The position numbers and the translations under genes were made by a program. This document shows positions 7,448 through 15,837 of a stretch of 64,000 nt of DNA, one piece after another (position 1 is the stretch's first letter; each line of letters begins with the position of its first letter). Below the pieces are notes generated by a model. The model did no database searches and was not told where the DNA came from. It worked only from the letters and a program-made list of their open reading frames with translations. Source of the DNA: Pseudomonas sp. NFIX28 (GTDB lineage: Bacteria > Pseudomonadota > Gammaproteobacteria > Pseudomonadales > Pseudomonadaceae); contig NZ_FNPW01000017.1 of the NCBI RefSeq assembly GCF_900107395.1, positions 62,001 through 126,000 on the forward strand, written 5' to 3'.

Positions 7448-9082
7448 ATGATTGCCATACGCGAGGCGTGGAAAGCCGGGTTGCTGGGGCGTGCGCACTG
7501 GGCCCGCAACCTGGTGTCCGGGGTGATTGTCGGCGTGGTGGCGCTGCCCCTGGCCATGGCGTTTGCCATCGCCTCCGGGGTCAAGCCCGAACAGGGGATC
7601 TACACCGCCATCGTCGGCGGCCTGCTGGTGTCGCTGTTCGGCGGCAGCCGCTTGCAGATCGCCGGCCCCACCGGAGCCTTTATCGTGATTCTGGCCGGGG
7701 TCACCGCCAAATACGGGGTCGACGGCCTGCAACTGGCGACCATGATGGCCGGGATCATCTTGTTCCTGCTCGGCATCAGTCGCCTGGGGGCCTTGATCAA
7801 GTTCATCCCGGACCCGGTGATACTCGGCTTTACCGCCGGGATCGGGGTGATTATCTGGGTCAGCCAGTGGAAGGACTTCTTCGGCCTGCCCGCCGTCGGC
7901 GGCGAGCACTTTCATCAGAAGCTCTGGCACTTGCTGCAAGCCCTGCCCGACCTGCACCTGGCCACTACCCTGCTGGCCCTGCTCAGCCTGGCGCTGCTGT
8001 GGGGCGTGCCCAGGGTCCCCCAGCTCAAACGCCTGCCGGCGCCCCTGGTCGCCATGACCCTGGCCACCGCCCTGCAGTCACTGTTCCAGTTCGACGGCGT
8101 GGCCACCATCGGCAGTGCCTTCGGCGGCATTCCCCAGGGCTTGCCGGCGTTGCAGTTGCCCGAAATCAGCCTGCCCCGGGTGCTGGACCTGATCGGCCCG
8201 GCCTTCGCCATCGCCATGCTCGGCGCCATCGAATCGCTCTTGTCGGCAGTGGTGGCCGACGGCATGGCAGGCACCCGCCACGACTCCAACCAGGAACTGA
8301 TCGGCCAGGGCATCGCCAACCTGGCCACCCCGCTGTTTGGCGGTTTCGCCGCCACCGGAGCCATTGCCCGCACCGCCACCAACATCCGCAACGGCGGCAG
8401 CAGCCCGCTGGCGGGCATTACCCATGCGCTGGTCCTAGTACTGATCATCCTGTTTCTCGCGCCGCTGGCGGCCAATATCCCGTTGTGCGCCCTGGCGGCA
8501 ATCCTGTTCGTGGTGGCCTACAACATGAGCGAGTTGCACCACTTCAAGCGCATGGTGCAACGGGCGCCGCGGGCGGATGTGGCGATCCTGCTGGCCACCT
8601 TTACCCTCACGGTGTTCAGCGACCTGGTGATCGCGGTGAATATCGGGGTGATTCTGGCGATGCTGCATTTCCTGCGGCGCATGGCCTCCTCGGTGGAGGT
8701 GCAACAGGTGGTGGAACAGGACCTGCAGCACGAACTGCAGGGCAACGGCCAATTGCGCCTGCCACCCGGCGTGCTGATCTACACCATCGAAGGCCCGCTG
8801 TTCTTTGGCGCGGCGGAAACTTTCGAGCGCGCCCTGGCCCAGACCCACAGCGACCCGCAGGTGCTGATCATTCGCCTGCGACATGTGCCGTTCATGGACA
8901 TCACGGGCTTGCAGATGCTGGAGGAAGTGATTGGCCAGCTGCATAAACGCGGGATCGTGGTGAAGCTGTGCGAAGCCAACCTCAAGGTCCACACCAAGCT
9001 TGAGCGGGTCGGCATCCTGCATGCCATCGGCGTGCAGAACTATCACCCTGACCTGAGCAGCGCCCTGACCACCACCCTGTAG
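7448..9082 (+). CDS. SulP-family inorganic anion / C4-dicarboxylate transporter
   Basis: The 544-residue protein has the SulP signature at its start (NLVSGVIVGVVALPLAMAFAIASG, then GLLVSLFGGSRLQIAGPTGAF) and about 12 membrane segments. A cytoplasmic STAS domain covers roughly residues 435-540 with the phosphoacceptor-like loop FMDITGLQMLEE. AGGAG lies seven bases before the ATG. SulP proteins carry sulfate, bicarbonate or dicarboxylates (DauA in E. coli); no carbonic-anhydrase or other neighbour points to the substrate. The stop codon TAG is also the first triplet of a family B repeat, which supplies an intrinsic terminator. Confidence 0.88.
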   Translation: MIAIREAWKAGLLGRAHWARNLVSGVIVGVVALPLAMAFAIASGVKPEQGIYTAIVGGLLVSLFGGSRLQIAGPTGAFIVILAGVTAKYGVDGLQLATMMAGIILFLLGISRLGALIKFIPDPVILGFTAGIGVIIWVSQWKDFFGLPAVGGEHFHQKLWHLLQALPDLHLATTLLALLSLALLWGVPRVPQLKRLPAPLVAMTLATALQSLFQFDGVATIGSAFGGIPQGLPALQLPEISLPRVLDLIGPAFAIAMLGAIESLLSAVVADGMAGTRHDSNQELIGQGIANLATPLFGGFAATGAIARTATNIRNGGSSPLAGITHALVLVLIILFLAPLAANIPLCALAAILFVVAYNMSELHHFKRMVQRAPRADVAILLATFTLTVFSDLVIAVNIGVILAMLHFLRRMASSVEVQQVVEQDLQHELQGNGQLRLPPGVLIYTIEGPLFFGAAETFERALAQTHSDPQVLIIRLRHVPFMDITGLQMLEEVIGQLHKRGIVVKLCEANLKVHTKLERVGILHAIGVQNYHPDLSSALTTTL

Positions 9083-9195
9083 CCGCTGCCGCAGGCTGCG
9101 AACGGCCCGCAGGGACGCAAGAGGCTGGACGGGAGACCGTCAGGCAAGCCCCTGCGGGGTTTTTCGCAGCCTCGCAGGCTCGGCAGCGGCTACAG
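9080..9195. repeat. Intergenic palindromic repeat, family B, overlapping the SulP stop codon
   Basis: It runs from TAGCCGCTGCCGCAGGCTGCGA to CGCAGGCTCGGCAGCGGCTACA. The outer arms are complementary, and a terminator-like hairpin lies inside. The repeat begins exactly at the TAG stop of the SulP gene. Confidence 0.75.
9146..9164 (+). terminator. Intrinsic terminator inside the repeat
   Basis: GCCCC-TGC-GGGG followed by five T forms a short strong hairpin with a U-run, 64 bases past the SulP stop. Confidence 0.65.
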
Positions 9196-9226
9196 CTGTC
9201 GAGCCTACATAGGCCCAAGCCCGGCG

Positions 9227-11884
9227 TCAGGCGAGGCTTTTGCTCACGACCTCAAAGACATCGCTGGACAGCTCGCCGGAAGCGCGGATGCGTTCCAGCT
9301 CGCCTTTCATCAGCGCCTGGCGGGCGCTGTCGTATTTGCGCCAGCGGGTCAATGGCGCCAGTTGCCGCGAGGCGATCTGCGGGTTGAAGCCATTGAGCTG
9401 GATCACCAGGTCGGCCAGGAAGCGATAGCCAGAGCCATCCGCCGCGTGGAAGTTGATCAGGTTCTGGCCGGCGAAGGCGCCGATCAGGGCACGGACCTTG
9501 TTCGGGTTCTTGATATTGAACGCCGGGTGCTGCATCAAGGCCTTGACCCGCTCCAGCCCGCCCGGCAGCGTGCTGCCGGCCTGGACGTTGAACCATTGGT
9601 CCATGACCAGGGCATTGTCCTTGAAGTGCTCGGCGAACACCGCCAGGGCCTTGGCCTTCTCCGCTTCTAACGGCGAATTGACCAGCACCGCGAGCGCGGT
9701 CAGGCGTTCGGTCATGTTGTCGGCGGCGTCGAATTGCTCGATGGCGGCCTCCAGCACTTGCGGCTTCTCGGTCAGCATCAGGTACGACAGCGCAATATTC
9801 TGCAGGGCGCGGCGGGCGAAGTGCTCGGACTCGGCCACATAGGCGGTGGCCTTGGAGACCTCGCGATTGGTCTGGTAACGCTTCCACAGCGCCTCGAACA
9901 GGCTGTCGGCCAGTTGCTGGCGGGCGAATTCGCGCGCGGTGTGAATGGCCTCGACATCCGCCACTTCGCTGATTTCGGTCAGATAGGCCTCGCCTGGCAG
10001 CGAAAGCATTTCCGCGACCATGGCCTGGTCCAGGCTGTCATCGGCCAGCAATGTGCCCAGCGCGGTGACCAGGCGCTGATCGAGCACCAGTGCCTGGCCC
10101 TGCTGATGCTGGGCAATCAGGTCTTGCAGCACTTGCACCGCCAGTTGCTGGCCGGCGTCCCAGCGGTTGAAACCGTCGCTGTCGTGCTGCATGAGGAACA
10201 TCAGCTGGTCGCGGTTGTACGGGAAGCTCAGCTTCACCGGCGCCGAGAAGCCGCGCAGCAAGGACGGCAGAGGCTGCTCGGCGATGTCGACGAAAGTAAA
10301 GGTCTGCTCGGCCTCGGTCACCGAAATCACCCGCGAAGTGCCTTGCGCGGTGGCTTCGCCCGCCAGGCGCAGGGCGATGGCCGCGCCCTTGGAGTCCAGC
10401 AGGCCCAGCTCGACCGGAATCACGAACGGCAGCTTTTCCACCTTGTCCGGGGTTTGCGGGCAGCTTTGGCGGAAGGTCAGGCTGTAGGTCTTGGCCGCCG
10501 CGTCATAGGCCTCGCTGACCGCCAGGCGCGGGGTGCCGGCCTGGCTGTACCAGCGCTTGAACTGGCCCAGGTCGATGCCATTGGCGTCTTCCATGGCCTT
10601 GACGAAATCGTCGCAAGTCACGGCCTGGCCGTCGTGGCGCTGAAAGTACAGGTCGCTGCCCTTGCGGAAGCCTTCGGCGCCGACCAGGGTGCGGATCATG
10701 CCGACCACTTCCGAACCCTTTTCGTACACGGTCAGGGTGTAGAAGTTGGAAATCTCGATAAAGCTTTCCGGGCGCACGGCGTGGGCCATGGGGCCGGCGT
10801 CTTCGGCGAACTGGTGGGTGCGCAGGTAGGCCACGTCCTGGATGCGCTTGACCGTGCGCGAGTTCATGTCCGAGGAGAAGCCGGCATCGCGGAACACGGT
10901 GAAGCCTTCCTTGAGCGACAGCTGGAACCAGTCGCGGCAGGTCACGCGGTTGCCCGACCAGTTGTGGAAGTATTCGTGGGCGACGATCGCCTCGACCCGC
11001 TGGTGCGCGGCGTCGGTGGCGGTTTCGGCGCGAGCCAGCACGGCGCTGGAGTTGAAGATATTGAGACCCTTGTTCTCCATGGCGCCCATGTTGAAGTCGT
11101 TGACCGCGACGATCATGAAGATGTCCAGGTCGTACTCGCGACCGTAAACCTCTTCGTCCCAGCGCATCGACTTCTTCAGGCTGGTCATGGCGTGCTGGCA
11201 CTTGTCGATGTTTTCCGGCTCGACATAGATGCGCAGCGCGACTTCACGCCGGCTCATGGTGGTGAAGCTGTCTTCGACGCACCACAGGTCGCCCGCCACC
11301 AGGGCGAACAGGTAGGCCGGCTTCATGAACGGGTCTTCCCAGGTCGCCCAGTGCCGGCCGTCTTCGCCCGGGCCGCTGGCGATCGGGTTGCCGTTGGACA
11401 ACAGCACCGGGTAGCTGTGCTGCTCGGCCACCACGGTGGTGGTGAACTTGCTCATCACGTCCGGGCGATCGAGGTAATAGGTGATCTTGCGAAAGCCCTC
11501 GGCCTCGCACTGGGTGCAGAACATGCCGCCGGACTTGTACAGGCCTTCCAGGGCGGTGTTGCTTTCCGGGTGGATCTTGACGCTGGTGTCGACAGTGAAG
11601 GATTCGCTGGTCGGCTGCAGGGTCAGGTGGTTGGCGCTCAGCTGGTAGTCCGCGGCCGTCAGCTCGCGGTCGCCCAGGGACACCGACAGCAGCTCCAACT
11701 GCTGGCCATCGAGCACCAGCGGCGGCAGGCCGGCGCCATGCGCCGGGTTGCGGCGCATCACCAGTTGCGCATGGACCAGGCTGTGGTCCTCGAACAACTC
11801 GAAGGTCAGGTGTGTTTCGTCGATCAGGTACTCGGGCGCCTGATAGTCCTTGAGGTAAATCATCTTCGGTTGTTCGGTGCGCAT
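9227..11884 (-). CDS. pepN: Aminopeptidase N
   Basis: The 885-residue M1 zinc aminopeptidase removes N-terminal residues from peptides in the cytoplasm and finishes protein turnover. The exopeptidase motif GAMEN is at residues 267-271. The zinc site is HEYFH at 303-307 with the third ligand Glu326 in LKEGF. The length matches the family (about 870-885), with an intact C-terminal helical domain. GAAGGA stands eight bases before the chosen ATG. It is the last gene of a six-gene operon starting at nadK, 12 bases after the DUF2797 gene; the same order is known in P. aeruginosa. Confidence 0.97.
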   Translation of the reverse strand: MRTEQPKMIYLKDYQAPEYLIDETHLTFELFEDHSLVHAQLVMRRNPAHGAGLPPLVLDGQQLELLSVSLGDRELTAADYQLSANHLTLQPTSESFTVDTSVKIHPESNTALEGLYKSGGMFCTQCEAEGFRKITYYLDRPDVMSKFTTTVVAEQHSYPVLLSNGNPIASGPGEDGRHWATWEDPFMKPAYLFALVAGDLWCVEDSFTTMSRREVALRIYVEPENIDKCQHAMTSLKKSMRWDEEVYGREYDLDIFMIVAVNDFNMGAMENKGLNIFNSSAVLARAETATDAAHQRVEAIVAHEYFHNWSGNRVTCRDWFQLSLKEGFTVFRDAGFSSDMNSRTVKRIQDVAYLRTHQFAEDAGPMAHAVRPESFIEISNFYTLTVYEKGSEVVGMIRTLVGAEGFRKGSDLYFQRHDGQAVTCDDFVKAMEDANGIDLGQFKRWYSQAGTPRLAVSEAYDAAAKTYSLTFRQSCPQTPDKVEKLPFVIPVELGLLDSKGAAIALRLAGEATAQGTSRVISVTEAEQTFTFVDIAEQPLPSLLRGFSAPVKLSFPYNRDQLMFLMQHDSDGFNRWDAGQQLAVQVLQDLIAQHQQGQALVLDQRLVTALGTLLADDSLDQAMVAEMLSLPGEAYLTEISEVADVEAIHTAREFARQQLADSLFEALWKRYQTNREVSKATAYVAESEHFARRALQNIALSYLMLTEKPQVLEAAIEQFDAADNMTERLTALAVLVNSPLEAEKAKALAVFAEHFKDNALVMDQWFNVQAGSTLPGGLERVKALMQHPAFNIKNPNKVRALIGAFAGQNLINFHAADGSGYRFLADLVIQLNGFNPQIASRQLAPLTRWRKYDSARQALMKGELERIRASGELSSDVFEVVSKSLA

Positions 11885-11896
11885 GCTCGAATCCTT

Positions 11897-12727
11897 CTAC
11901 TGATGCACGGCGAGCTGGTAAGCCGTGTATTTACGAATATTGATCACGCCGGTATCGAAGATCAGGTACTGCCCCTTGATCCCCAGCAGCGTGCCCTCGG
12001 CAATCGGGTTCTTGTCCAGGTTGAAGCTGACGATCTTGGCCGGGTACTGCTCGACCGGGTAACGAATTTCGATCGGCTCGACGTCGATGACCGGTTGGAT
12101 CGCCTGCAGGCCGAAGCGTTCCTGCAAGGCGCGCAGGCCCTCGGCGCAGGAAGCGAACAGCTGGTCGCGCACCTGCAGCAGGTCCACCGACTCGGCTTCG
12201 CCCTTGAGCAAGGCGCGCCAGTTGGTCTTGTCGGCCACCTGGCTGCGGAACAGGTCCTCGACGAAACCGGATTGCTGGCGGGTCGCCACGCGCATGATCG
12301 GCAGCGCCTGGCTGGCGCCCTGGTCGAGCCAGCGGGTCGGCAGTTGCGTCGCGCGGGTGATGCCGACCTTGATCCCCGACGAGTTGGCCAAATACACCAC
12401 GTGGTCGGTCATGCAGAACCGCTCGCCCCAGGACGGCTCGCGGCAGGTGCCGGCGTCGTAGTGGCAGCGTTCCGGGCTCATGATGCAGATATCGCACTGG
12501 GCCAGCTTGGTCATGCACGGGTAGCAATAACCCTGGCTGAAGCTGGTTTTGGTCTTGCGCCCGCAATGGGTGCAATGGATCGCCCCCAGGTATTCCAGGC
12601 GCAGGGGGCTGCCGATCAACGGATTGACCGGCACCTCGGTGTCGCCAAGGCGAAAGGCATACTGCACATCGGAGCCTTCCAGGCGCGCCGACATTTTACT
12701 GATGGAGCCACGGCCAATCTCGATCAA
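11897..12727 (-). CDS. DUF2797 protein with zinc-type cysteine motifs
   Basis: This is a conserved protein of about 276 residues. The N-terminal third has a cysteine cluster, CTHCGRKTKTSF...GYCYPCM...CDIC, with further Cys/His residues downstream, strongly suggesting a structural zinc ribbon. The rest matches the DUF2797 pattern around CMTDHVVYLANSSGIKVGITR and TRWLDQGA; this YLA...GIKVGITR part is reminiscent of GIY-YIG nuclease cores, which is my inference. Family members begin I/LIEIGRGxISKM; here that start would be a TTG overlapping the yeaC stop (TTGA). The first internal ATG (12694) is the alternative. It is co-transcribed with yeaC and pepN. Confidence 0.8.
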   Translation of the reverse strand: MIEIGRGSISKMSARLEGSDVQYAFRLGDTEVPVNPLIGSPLRLEYLGAIHCTHCGRKTKTSFSQGYCYPCMTKLAQCDICIMSPERCHYDAGTCREPSWGERFCMTDHVVYLANSSGIKVGITRATQLPTRWLDQGASQALPIMRVATRQQSGFVEDLFRSQVADKTNWRALLKGEAESVDLLQVRDQLFASCAEGLRALQERFGLQAIQPVIDVEPIEIRYPVEQYPAKIVSFNLDKNPIAEGTLLGIKGQYLIFDTGVINIRKYTAYQLAVHQ

Positions 12728-12984
12728 TGGATGGCATCCGACTTGAAGAGGATATTCGGCACTTCGATCGACTTCGACGCACATTCCTGCGGGCCCATGT
12801 AACCGGTGCGCTGTTCTTCGGGCAGGTTCTGCATTTCCCAGGCGATCACCGCCTGCAGGGACAGCTCGCGCTGCTCGGCGGTGAGCTTGCGGCCATCGGA
12901 CCATTTGCCGATCTCTACCGCCAGTTTCAGGCTCTGGTAGATGTCCGGGGTGATGTTTTCAATCATTTCAACAAACGACGACAT
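12724..12984 (-). CDS. yeaC: YeaC family protein (DUF1315)
   Basis: The 86-residue cytoplasmic protein matches the small DUF1315 family: MIENITPDIYQSLKLAVEIGKW near the start, then RELSLQAVIAWE and EEQRTGYM. Function is unknown in any organism. GGAGA stands nine bases before the ATG. It lies 15 bases after the rhomboid gene and its stop overlaps the putative TTG start of DUF2797, so it is embedded in the nadK-pepN operon. Confidence 0.85.
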   Translation of the reverse strand: MSSFVEMIENITPDIYQSLKLAVEIGKWSDGRKLTAEQRELSLQAVIAWEMQNLPEEQRTGYMGPQECASKSIEVPNILFKSDAIH

Positions 12985-12999
12985 AAGTGGTCTCCAGCA

Positions 13000-13872
13000 T
13001 TAGAGGGCCAGTTTACGGCGGCTGTACAAGCCGCCCAACAAACCTGTGAGGCATCCGACGAGCAACCCGCCGACGTGGGCGGCGTTGGCGATTTCACCGA
13101 AGCCGATCATCGAGATCAGCCCCGACATACAAATCAGCAACCATACCAGCATCATCGCCAGGACCCCGCGAGGCAGGCGATACGCCGGGTTGGGCGACAG
13201 CAACTGATAGATCCAGCAGTGCCCGAGCAGGCCGTACAGCACGCCGGACAGGCCACCGAACAGGCTCGGCCCGCTGAACAGGTATTGCGCGTAGTTCGAC
13301 ACCAGGCTGAACAGCAACGTCAGGCCCAGCAGGTTGATGCTGCCCTGGCGCTGTTCGATGCGTCGCCCCAGCTCCCAGTACCACATGCCGTTCATGGCGA
13401 TGTGCAGGAAGCCGAAGTGGATCAGCATCGGCGTGACCAGGCGCCACCACTGCCCCGCCGCCAGGCTGTCGGCCAGGGGCGTGAAGCGGATGTAGTCGCC
13501 GACCACGCGGAACTCGAGGAAGGTCAGCCAGCTCAGGGACTCGAGGTTTTCGCCGAGCAGGGTCAGGGCGCCGACGATCAGGCTCAGCAGCAGGATCAGC
13601 GCGGTGGCTGGGCTATGCCGCAGTTGCTCGACGAAACCCGGACGACGCATCGCGGCGCCAGCCTCGGGAATGTCCAGTTGCTGCTCGGGGTCGCCCGCCG
13701 GAAAACGCTCGTACAGCGAACGCACGTCCTCGCTGATGGCATGTGGCACCCAGAGCACCTGCTCCCCGGCTTCCTCGCTGACCCGGTGCGGCACCTGCAT
13801 GCGCTGCAACAGTTTGACGAAGCCACTCAGGTCCACATTCAACGGCAGACGCAATACCGCAACAGCACTCAT
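13000..13872 (-). CDS. Rhomboid family intramembrane serine protease (GlpG-like)
   Basis: The 290-residue protein has a soluble N-terminal domain (about residues 1-85) like E. coli GlpG and then six or seven membrane helices. The catalytic pair is visible: Ser209 in GGLSGVLYG and His266 in NAAHVGGLL. HIAMN (157-161) supplies the oxyanion-side His and Asn. It cleaves helices of membrane proteins within the inner membrane; substrates are unknown. Its ATG overlaps the stop of the metallophosphoesterase gene (ATGA), so translation is coupled within the nadK-pepN operon. Confidence 0.93.
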   Translation of the reverse strand: MSAVAVLRLPLNVDLSGFVKLLQRMQVPHRVSEEAGEQVLWVPHAISEDVRSLYERFPAGDPEQQLDIPEAGAAMRRPGFVEQLRHSPATALILLLSLIVGALTLLGENLESLSWLTFLEFRVVGDYIRFTPLADSLAAGQWWRLVTPMLIHFGFLHIAMNGMWYWELGRRIEQRQGSINLLGLTLLFSLVSNYAQYLFSGPSLFGGLSGVLYGLLGHCWIYQLLSPNPAYRLPRGVLAMMLVWLLICMSGLISMIGFGEIANAAHVGGLLVGCLTGLLGGLYSRRKLAL

Positions 13873-14843
13873 GGCAGGGACTCCTCCGGCCGCTCGACAT
13901 AGACCCAGACGAATTTATCCGGGTCCAGGCGGGTTTCCTGGTCCAGGCGATAAGCCACCAGCCTGCCGTAGAGCACCGCGCTGTAATCCAGGCAGGCTAG
14001 GTTCGAGCGAATCGGCGCCGGTTTGCCGCTGCGCCAGTAATGGCCGACGAACAGCAATGGCTCATCGACGCCGTAGCGCAGCAGGTTGTTTTTTTCCGCC
14101 GATGACAGCGGCGTGCGGGCGACCGGCTCGGGCAGCGCATCGGGCTGGAAGACGATGTCGCCGTAAGTCTGCGGGTCGTCTTCCCAGAACTTGGTGCGAA
14201 AGAACGAACGGGTCAGGCCATCGCCGCTGGTCATGGTCAGGCCATGGGGCAGACGCATGTCGGTGCCGCGCAGCAGGCGGTCGAACACGTTATTGGCGAA
14301 GCTGCCAGGTACCGCCGAGGCCTGGAGAAAGTGCTCGTCGATGCAGCCATCGGGGTATTGCGCCCGCAGCGGCTCGATCAGGCCGGCGTCCCAGCAGGCA
14401 TGCACCACGCGAAAACGCCCGGCGTCGATAAACAGCGGCATCTCGTAGAACCAGGCGAGGAAATCGTGCCAGTCCTTGGGGTGCTGTTCGAACTGCGCCA
14501 GGGTCTCCTTGATCAGGCGGGCATGACGCGGCGTGTGTTCGCGCACGAACTGCCTGCTGCTGCCGGGCGGTGCCGGAGTGACCCAGCCCAGGGCGTTGAA
14601 TTCATGGTTGCCCATGACGCACAGCGCCTGGCCGGCCTCAACCATGTCATGGACGATGTGCAGGGCTTCGCGGATCCGTGGGCCGCGGTCGATGATGTCA
14701 CCGAGGAACACCGCCATGCGCGACGAATGCCGCCAGACGCCGCCCTGCTTGCGATAACCGAGCTTGTCCAGCAAGTGCTCCAGGGTCAGGGCGCAACCGT
14801 GCACGTCACCGATCAGGTCGTAGCTACGCGCGGGATCGAGCAT
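13869..14843 (-). CDS. Metallophosphoesterase (calcineurin-like)
   Basis: The 324-residue protein has the metal-binding motifs of the PPP-type phosphoesterase fold in order: GDVHG (12-16), GDIIDRG (48-54) and GNHE (78-81), with further histidines downstream. These bind two metal ions and hydrolyse phosphate esters. The arrangement resembles bacterial PrpA/ApaH-like enzymes, but the substrate is not evident. Its start shares one base with the nadK stop (TGATG) and its end overlaps the rhomboid start, so it is translationally coupled on both sides. Confidence 0.9.
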   Translation of the reverse strand: MLDPARSYDLIGDVHGCALTLEHLLDKLGYRKQGGVWRHSSRMAVFLGDIIDRGPRIREALHIVHDMVEAGQALCVMGNHEFNALGWVTPAPPGSSRQFVREHTPRHARLIKETLAQFEQHPKDWHDFLAWFYEMPLFIDAGRFRVVHACWDAGLIEPLRAQYPDGCIDEHFLQASAVPGSFANNVFDRLLRGTDMRLPHGLTMTSGDGLTRSFFRTKFWEDDPQTYGDIVFQPDALPEPVARTPLSSAEKNNLLRYGVDEPLLFVGHYWRSGKPAPIRSNLACLDYSAVLYGRLVAYRLDQETRLDPDKFVWVYVERPEESLP

Positions 14844-15733
14844 CAGTCGCCTCCACCACCCAATCGACTGCCCCAGCCGAGCTTGGTCCGGCAGACCTCG
14901 TAATAGTTATGGTCCAGCGGATGGATCAGGCGCAGTTTCTGCGCCTTCTTGCTGACGGTGATGGTGTCACCCGGGGCGCAGGTGAAATGGTTCTGCCCAT
15001 CGCAGGAAACCTGCGGGTAGATTTGCATATCCTTGGACACGACAATTTTCAGCTCGCTGTTGCCATCGACCACGATCGGCCTTCCCGACAAGGTATGGGG
15101 ATACATCGGCACAATCACAATGGCGTCGAGCTTGGGATGCATGATCGGCCCGCCGGCGGACAAGGCGTAGGCCGTGGAGCCGGTCGGCGTGGCAACGATC
15201 AGGCCGTCGGCCTTCTGGCTGCAGACGAACTGACCGTCGATATAGATCTCGAATTCGATCATCCGCGTCGATTTGCCCGGGTGCAGCACCACATCGTTCA
15301 ACGCATCGCCCTGGCCGATGGCTTCGGCGTGGCGCCGCACTTCGGCCTGCAGCAGGAAACGGTTTTCCACCAGGTAATGGCCATCGAGGACTTCGGCGAC
15401 CTTGATTTCCAGCTCGTCCGGACGAATATCGGTGAGGAAGCCCAGGCTGCCGCGGTTGATCCCCAGCACCGGGATGTTGTGGCGCGCCAGGGCACGGGCC
15501 GCGCCCAGCAGGCTGCCGTCGCCGCCGACCACGATCACCATGTCGCAGACTTCGCCCAGCAACTTGCGCGACGAAGTCTGCAGGCCGTGGCCTGGCAGCA
15601 CTTCGGCGATGGTGTCTTCGAGGATCACATGCAGGTGGCGGGCGAGCAGAAACCTTTTCAGTCGGCGAACTGTGTCCAGCACCTGCGAACTGCCCAGGCG
15701 ACCGATAATGCCGATATTGCGAAATTGCTCCAT
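14843..15733 (-). CDS. nadK: NAD(+) kinase
   Basis: The 296-residue enzyme phosphorylates NAD+ to NADP+ using ATP or polyphosphate. The catalytic GGDGS is at 70-74. The second conserved block, LIVATPTGSTAYALSAGGPI, and the downstream CDGQ motif are intact. A longer frame exists, but the chosen ATG begins the family-typical MEQFRNIGIIGR and has AGGAG five bases upstream. It is the first gene of the operon running to pepN; its promoter must lie in the 104 bases before the divergent DUF1853 gene. Confidence 0.96.
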   Translation of the reverse strand: MEQFRNIGIIGRLGSSQVLDTVRRLKRFLLARHLHVILEDTIAEVLPGHGLQTSSRKLLGEVCDMVIVVGGDGSLLGAARALARHNIPVLGINRGSLGFLTDIRPDELEIKVAEVLDGHYLVENRFLLQAEVRRHAEAIGQGDALNDVVLHPGKSTRMIEFEIYIDGQFVCSQKADGLIVATPTGSTAYALSAGGPIMHPKLDAIVIVPMYPHTLSGRPIVVDGNSELKIVVSKDMQIYPQVSCDGQNHFTCAPGDTITVSKKAQKLRLIHPLDHNYYEVCRTKLGWGSRLGGGGD

Positions 15734-15837
15734 GGGGCTCCTGCAAGGTTCTGGGACGGGCAAAGCAGAGATTATGGGCGAAAGCCGGCCATAGACAAAA
15801 TCCTTTCAGCCTCGACGTTAGGCGCTATGCTCGCAGA

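Noticed and set aside
9734..12802. Plus-strand frame of 1022 residues opposite pepN and DUF2797
   Set aside because: A shadow of two well-supported genes; composition is unlike a protein and no motif is present.
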